Shown in pieces: positions 62,917 to 64,000 of a DNA stretch of 64,000 nt. The stretch spans positions 2,479,568-2,543,567 of the forward strand of contig OW285197.1 in NCBI GenBank assembly GCA_935421135.1, written 5' to 3'. The position numbers were made by a program, and so were the translations under genes. Positions within the stretch are counted from its first letter, which is position 1. The number at the start of each line of letters is the position of its first letter. The stretch is from Bugulina stolonifera. Its lineage: Eukaryota > Bryozoa > Gymnolaemata > Cheilostomatida > Bugulidae. The notes below the pieces were generated by a model. The model worked only from the letters and a program-made list of their open reading frames with translations. It ran no database searches and had not been told where the DNA came from.

Positions 62917-64000
62917 TGTAATGGTACGCACAGTCGTCTCCTACACCTGACACTCATTATTGTGTGCATATACATGTATATATCTGCTTGTACTTTACTA
63001 TATGTTATTGTATATACTTGTATGATTATTTCTGAGTCTTTTAATGCCTTTTATACCCATGTACAGAGGCCCGACCTCTCAGAATCCATTGATATTCATT
63101 TTGTACATGAATTAAACCATTATAAGCAACTTTTGTAGAACCCGACCTATTTTGGGTCGGCCGTCGGGCTTCCGACGGCCATCTTGTTGCGCAACTTCCG
63201 GACGACTTCACGTCGTCTTTTCCCGACACCACGTCGGCCGGAAGTACTTATACTATATAAAGGGCATTGTTTTACTGCTCATTGTCTCAGTCTTCACTTG
63301 GCTGTCAATAAAGACACATCTATACTTGATACAGAGACTTTCACTTCCTTTTGCCAGGTCATTCGCTTAGCGAACCGCCTACTAGGTCGGATCACTCTCT
63401 TTCAACGTATAGTCTGAAGGTCAGACTTGGGACCAGATGGGTCGTCTCTGATAGTTATTGAGCTACTGAGACCGCTCGATCTTTCATGTAATGCCAAGTC
63501 CTAGCACCACTCATAGGCACTTCATTTCTGGGTCGATAGTCGTCCAAGGACGACCGCACCAAATCACAGAAACCATTACATTGGTGGCAGCAGTGGGATT
63601 CTAAGGTCGTACTCTTACGATACGAAGCGAAGGAAGGTGTCCTCGGCCTCGGGAAACCCGACCAACTTCATTCTTCAATACTTCAACGGCGATTAAGGAC
63701 TCGGACCCGGGAACCTTGGTTACGAGAAGGTGACAAACGCTAAAGAGCACGCATAATTCTCGTGGTTCCGCTGGATGTAGCCCGACCTACGCCGGATCTT
63801 CAATCAAAGACCGACCTCGGATCCAGAATAGATTGACGGTACTCAGTACAACGACTAGGCCGACCCGGCCTAACAAAACAAAGTAGTTTAACTTACTACC
63901 CGACACCCTACCGACATGGACCGAATAAGGAACCTGCTTCAGCAGGTAATGTACCACACGGAGCAGGACCCCGACACACTCAGCTACGACAGACAAGAAG
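62917..64000 (+). mobile_element. LTR retrotransposon, family L1, running off the window
   Basis: The LTR 62917-63580 (664 bp) has inverted ends TGTAATGGT/ACCATTACA. It carries a TATATAAAGG promoter-like box near 63255, AATAAAGACAC near 63307, and a primer-binding region TGGTGGCAGCAGTGGGAT immediately after it (63582). 63600-64000 would be leader and the start of gag; no gag motif is yet visible. Two solo LTRs of the same family are in the window. Confidence 0.8.

Overview
The window looks like nuclear DNA of an animal, probably an early-branching one such as a demosponge; the species cannot be fixed from sequence alone. The evidence is spliceosomal GT-AG introns throughout, AATAAA poly(A) signals, animal-type extracellular modules (F5/8 type C, fibronectin III) in type I membrane proteins, and hAT, Ty3/gypsy and MITE transposons. 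The background is AT-rich and full of TGTACATG-type motifs. There are no operons and no bacterial gene order.

Layout. 1-4.18 kb is a GC-richer block. It holds the C-terminal part of a protein-primed (viral/Polinton-type) family B DNA polymerase interrupted by two short introns, then ATG microsatellites and a very G-rich stretch that may encode an Arg/Gly-rich basic protein. Composition drops sharply at about 4.18 kb, next to a short palindrome. From 5 kb to 55 kb there is a head-to-tail, plus-strand array of paralogous receptor-like genes, named here Z, A, B, C and D. Z is a cytoplasmic-tail exon only (5.02-5.22 kb). A (6.26-23.64 kb) has 12 exons and 674 aa. B (27.79-43.85 kb) has 13 exons and 710 aa. 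C (46.1-52.85 kb) is a 5'-truncated pseudogene with several lesions. D (54.12 kb onward) has its first two exons here and the rest beyond the window. The exon models of A and B stay in phase from start to stop, and homologous exons have identical lengths (196, 228, 149 and 130 nt).

The encoded proteins have a signal peptide, FN3-like segments, one F5/8C (discoidin/fucolectin-like) domain, one or two further FN3-like domains, one transmembrane helix, and a tail with candidate SH2-binding tyrosine motifs (TEYSMI and YDTI in A; YSQI and YDVP in B). They look like cell-surface adhesion, lectin or recognition receptors. A role in self/non-self recognition is an attractive inference but is not shown here.

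The introns are heavily colonised. There is a 4,979-bp hAT element with an 8-bp target duplication in B intron 2, and a broken Ty3/gypsy element with a 5-bp target duplication in D intron 2. A 2.5-kb TIR element and a second gypsy-type LTR follow it. Solo LTRs, several MITE families, a 92-bp perfect palindrome and a 2.4-kb triplet/nonamer satellite in A intron 7 complete the picture. The 62.9-64 kb end is the LTR and start of a further retrotransposon that runs off the window.
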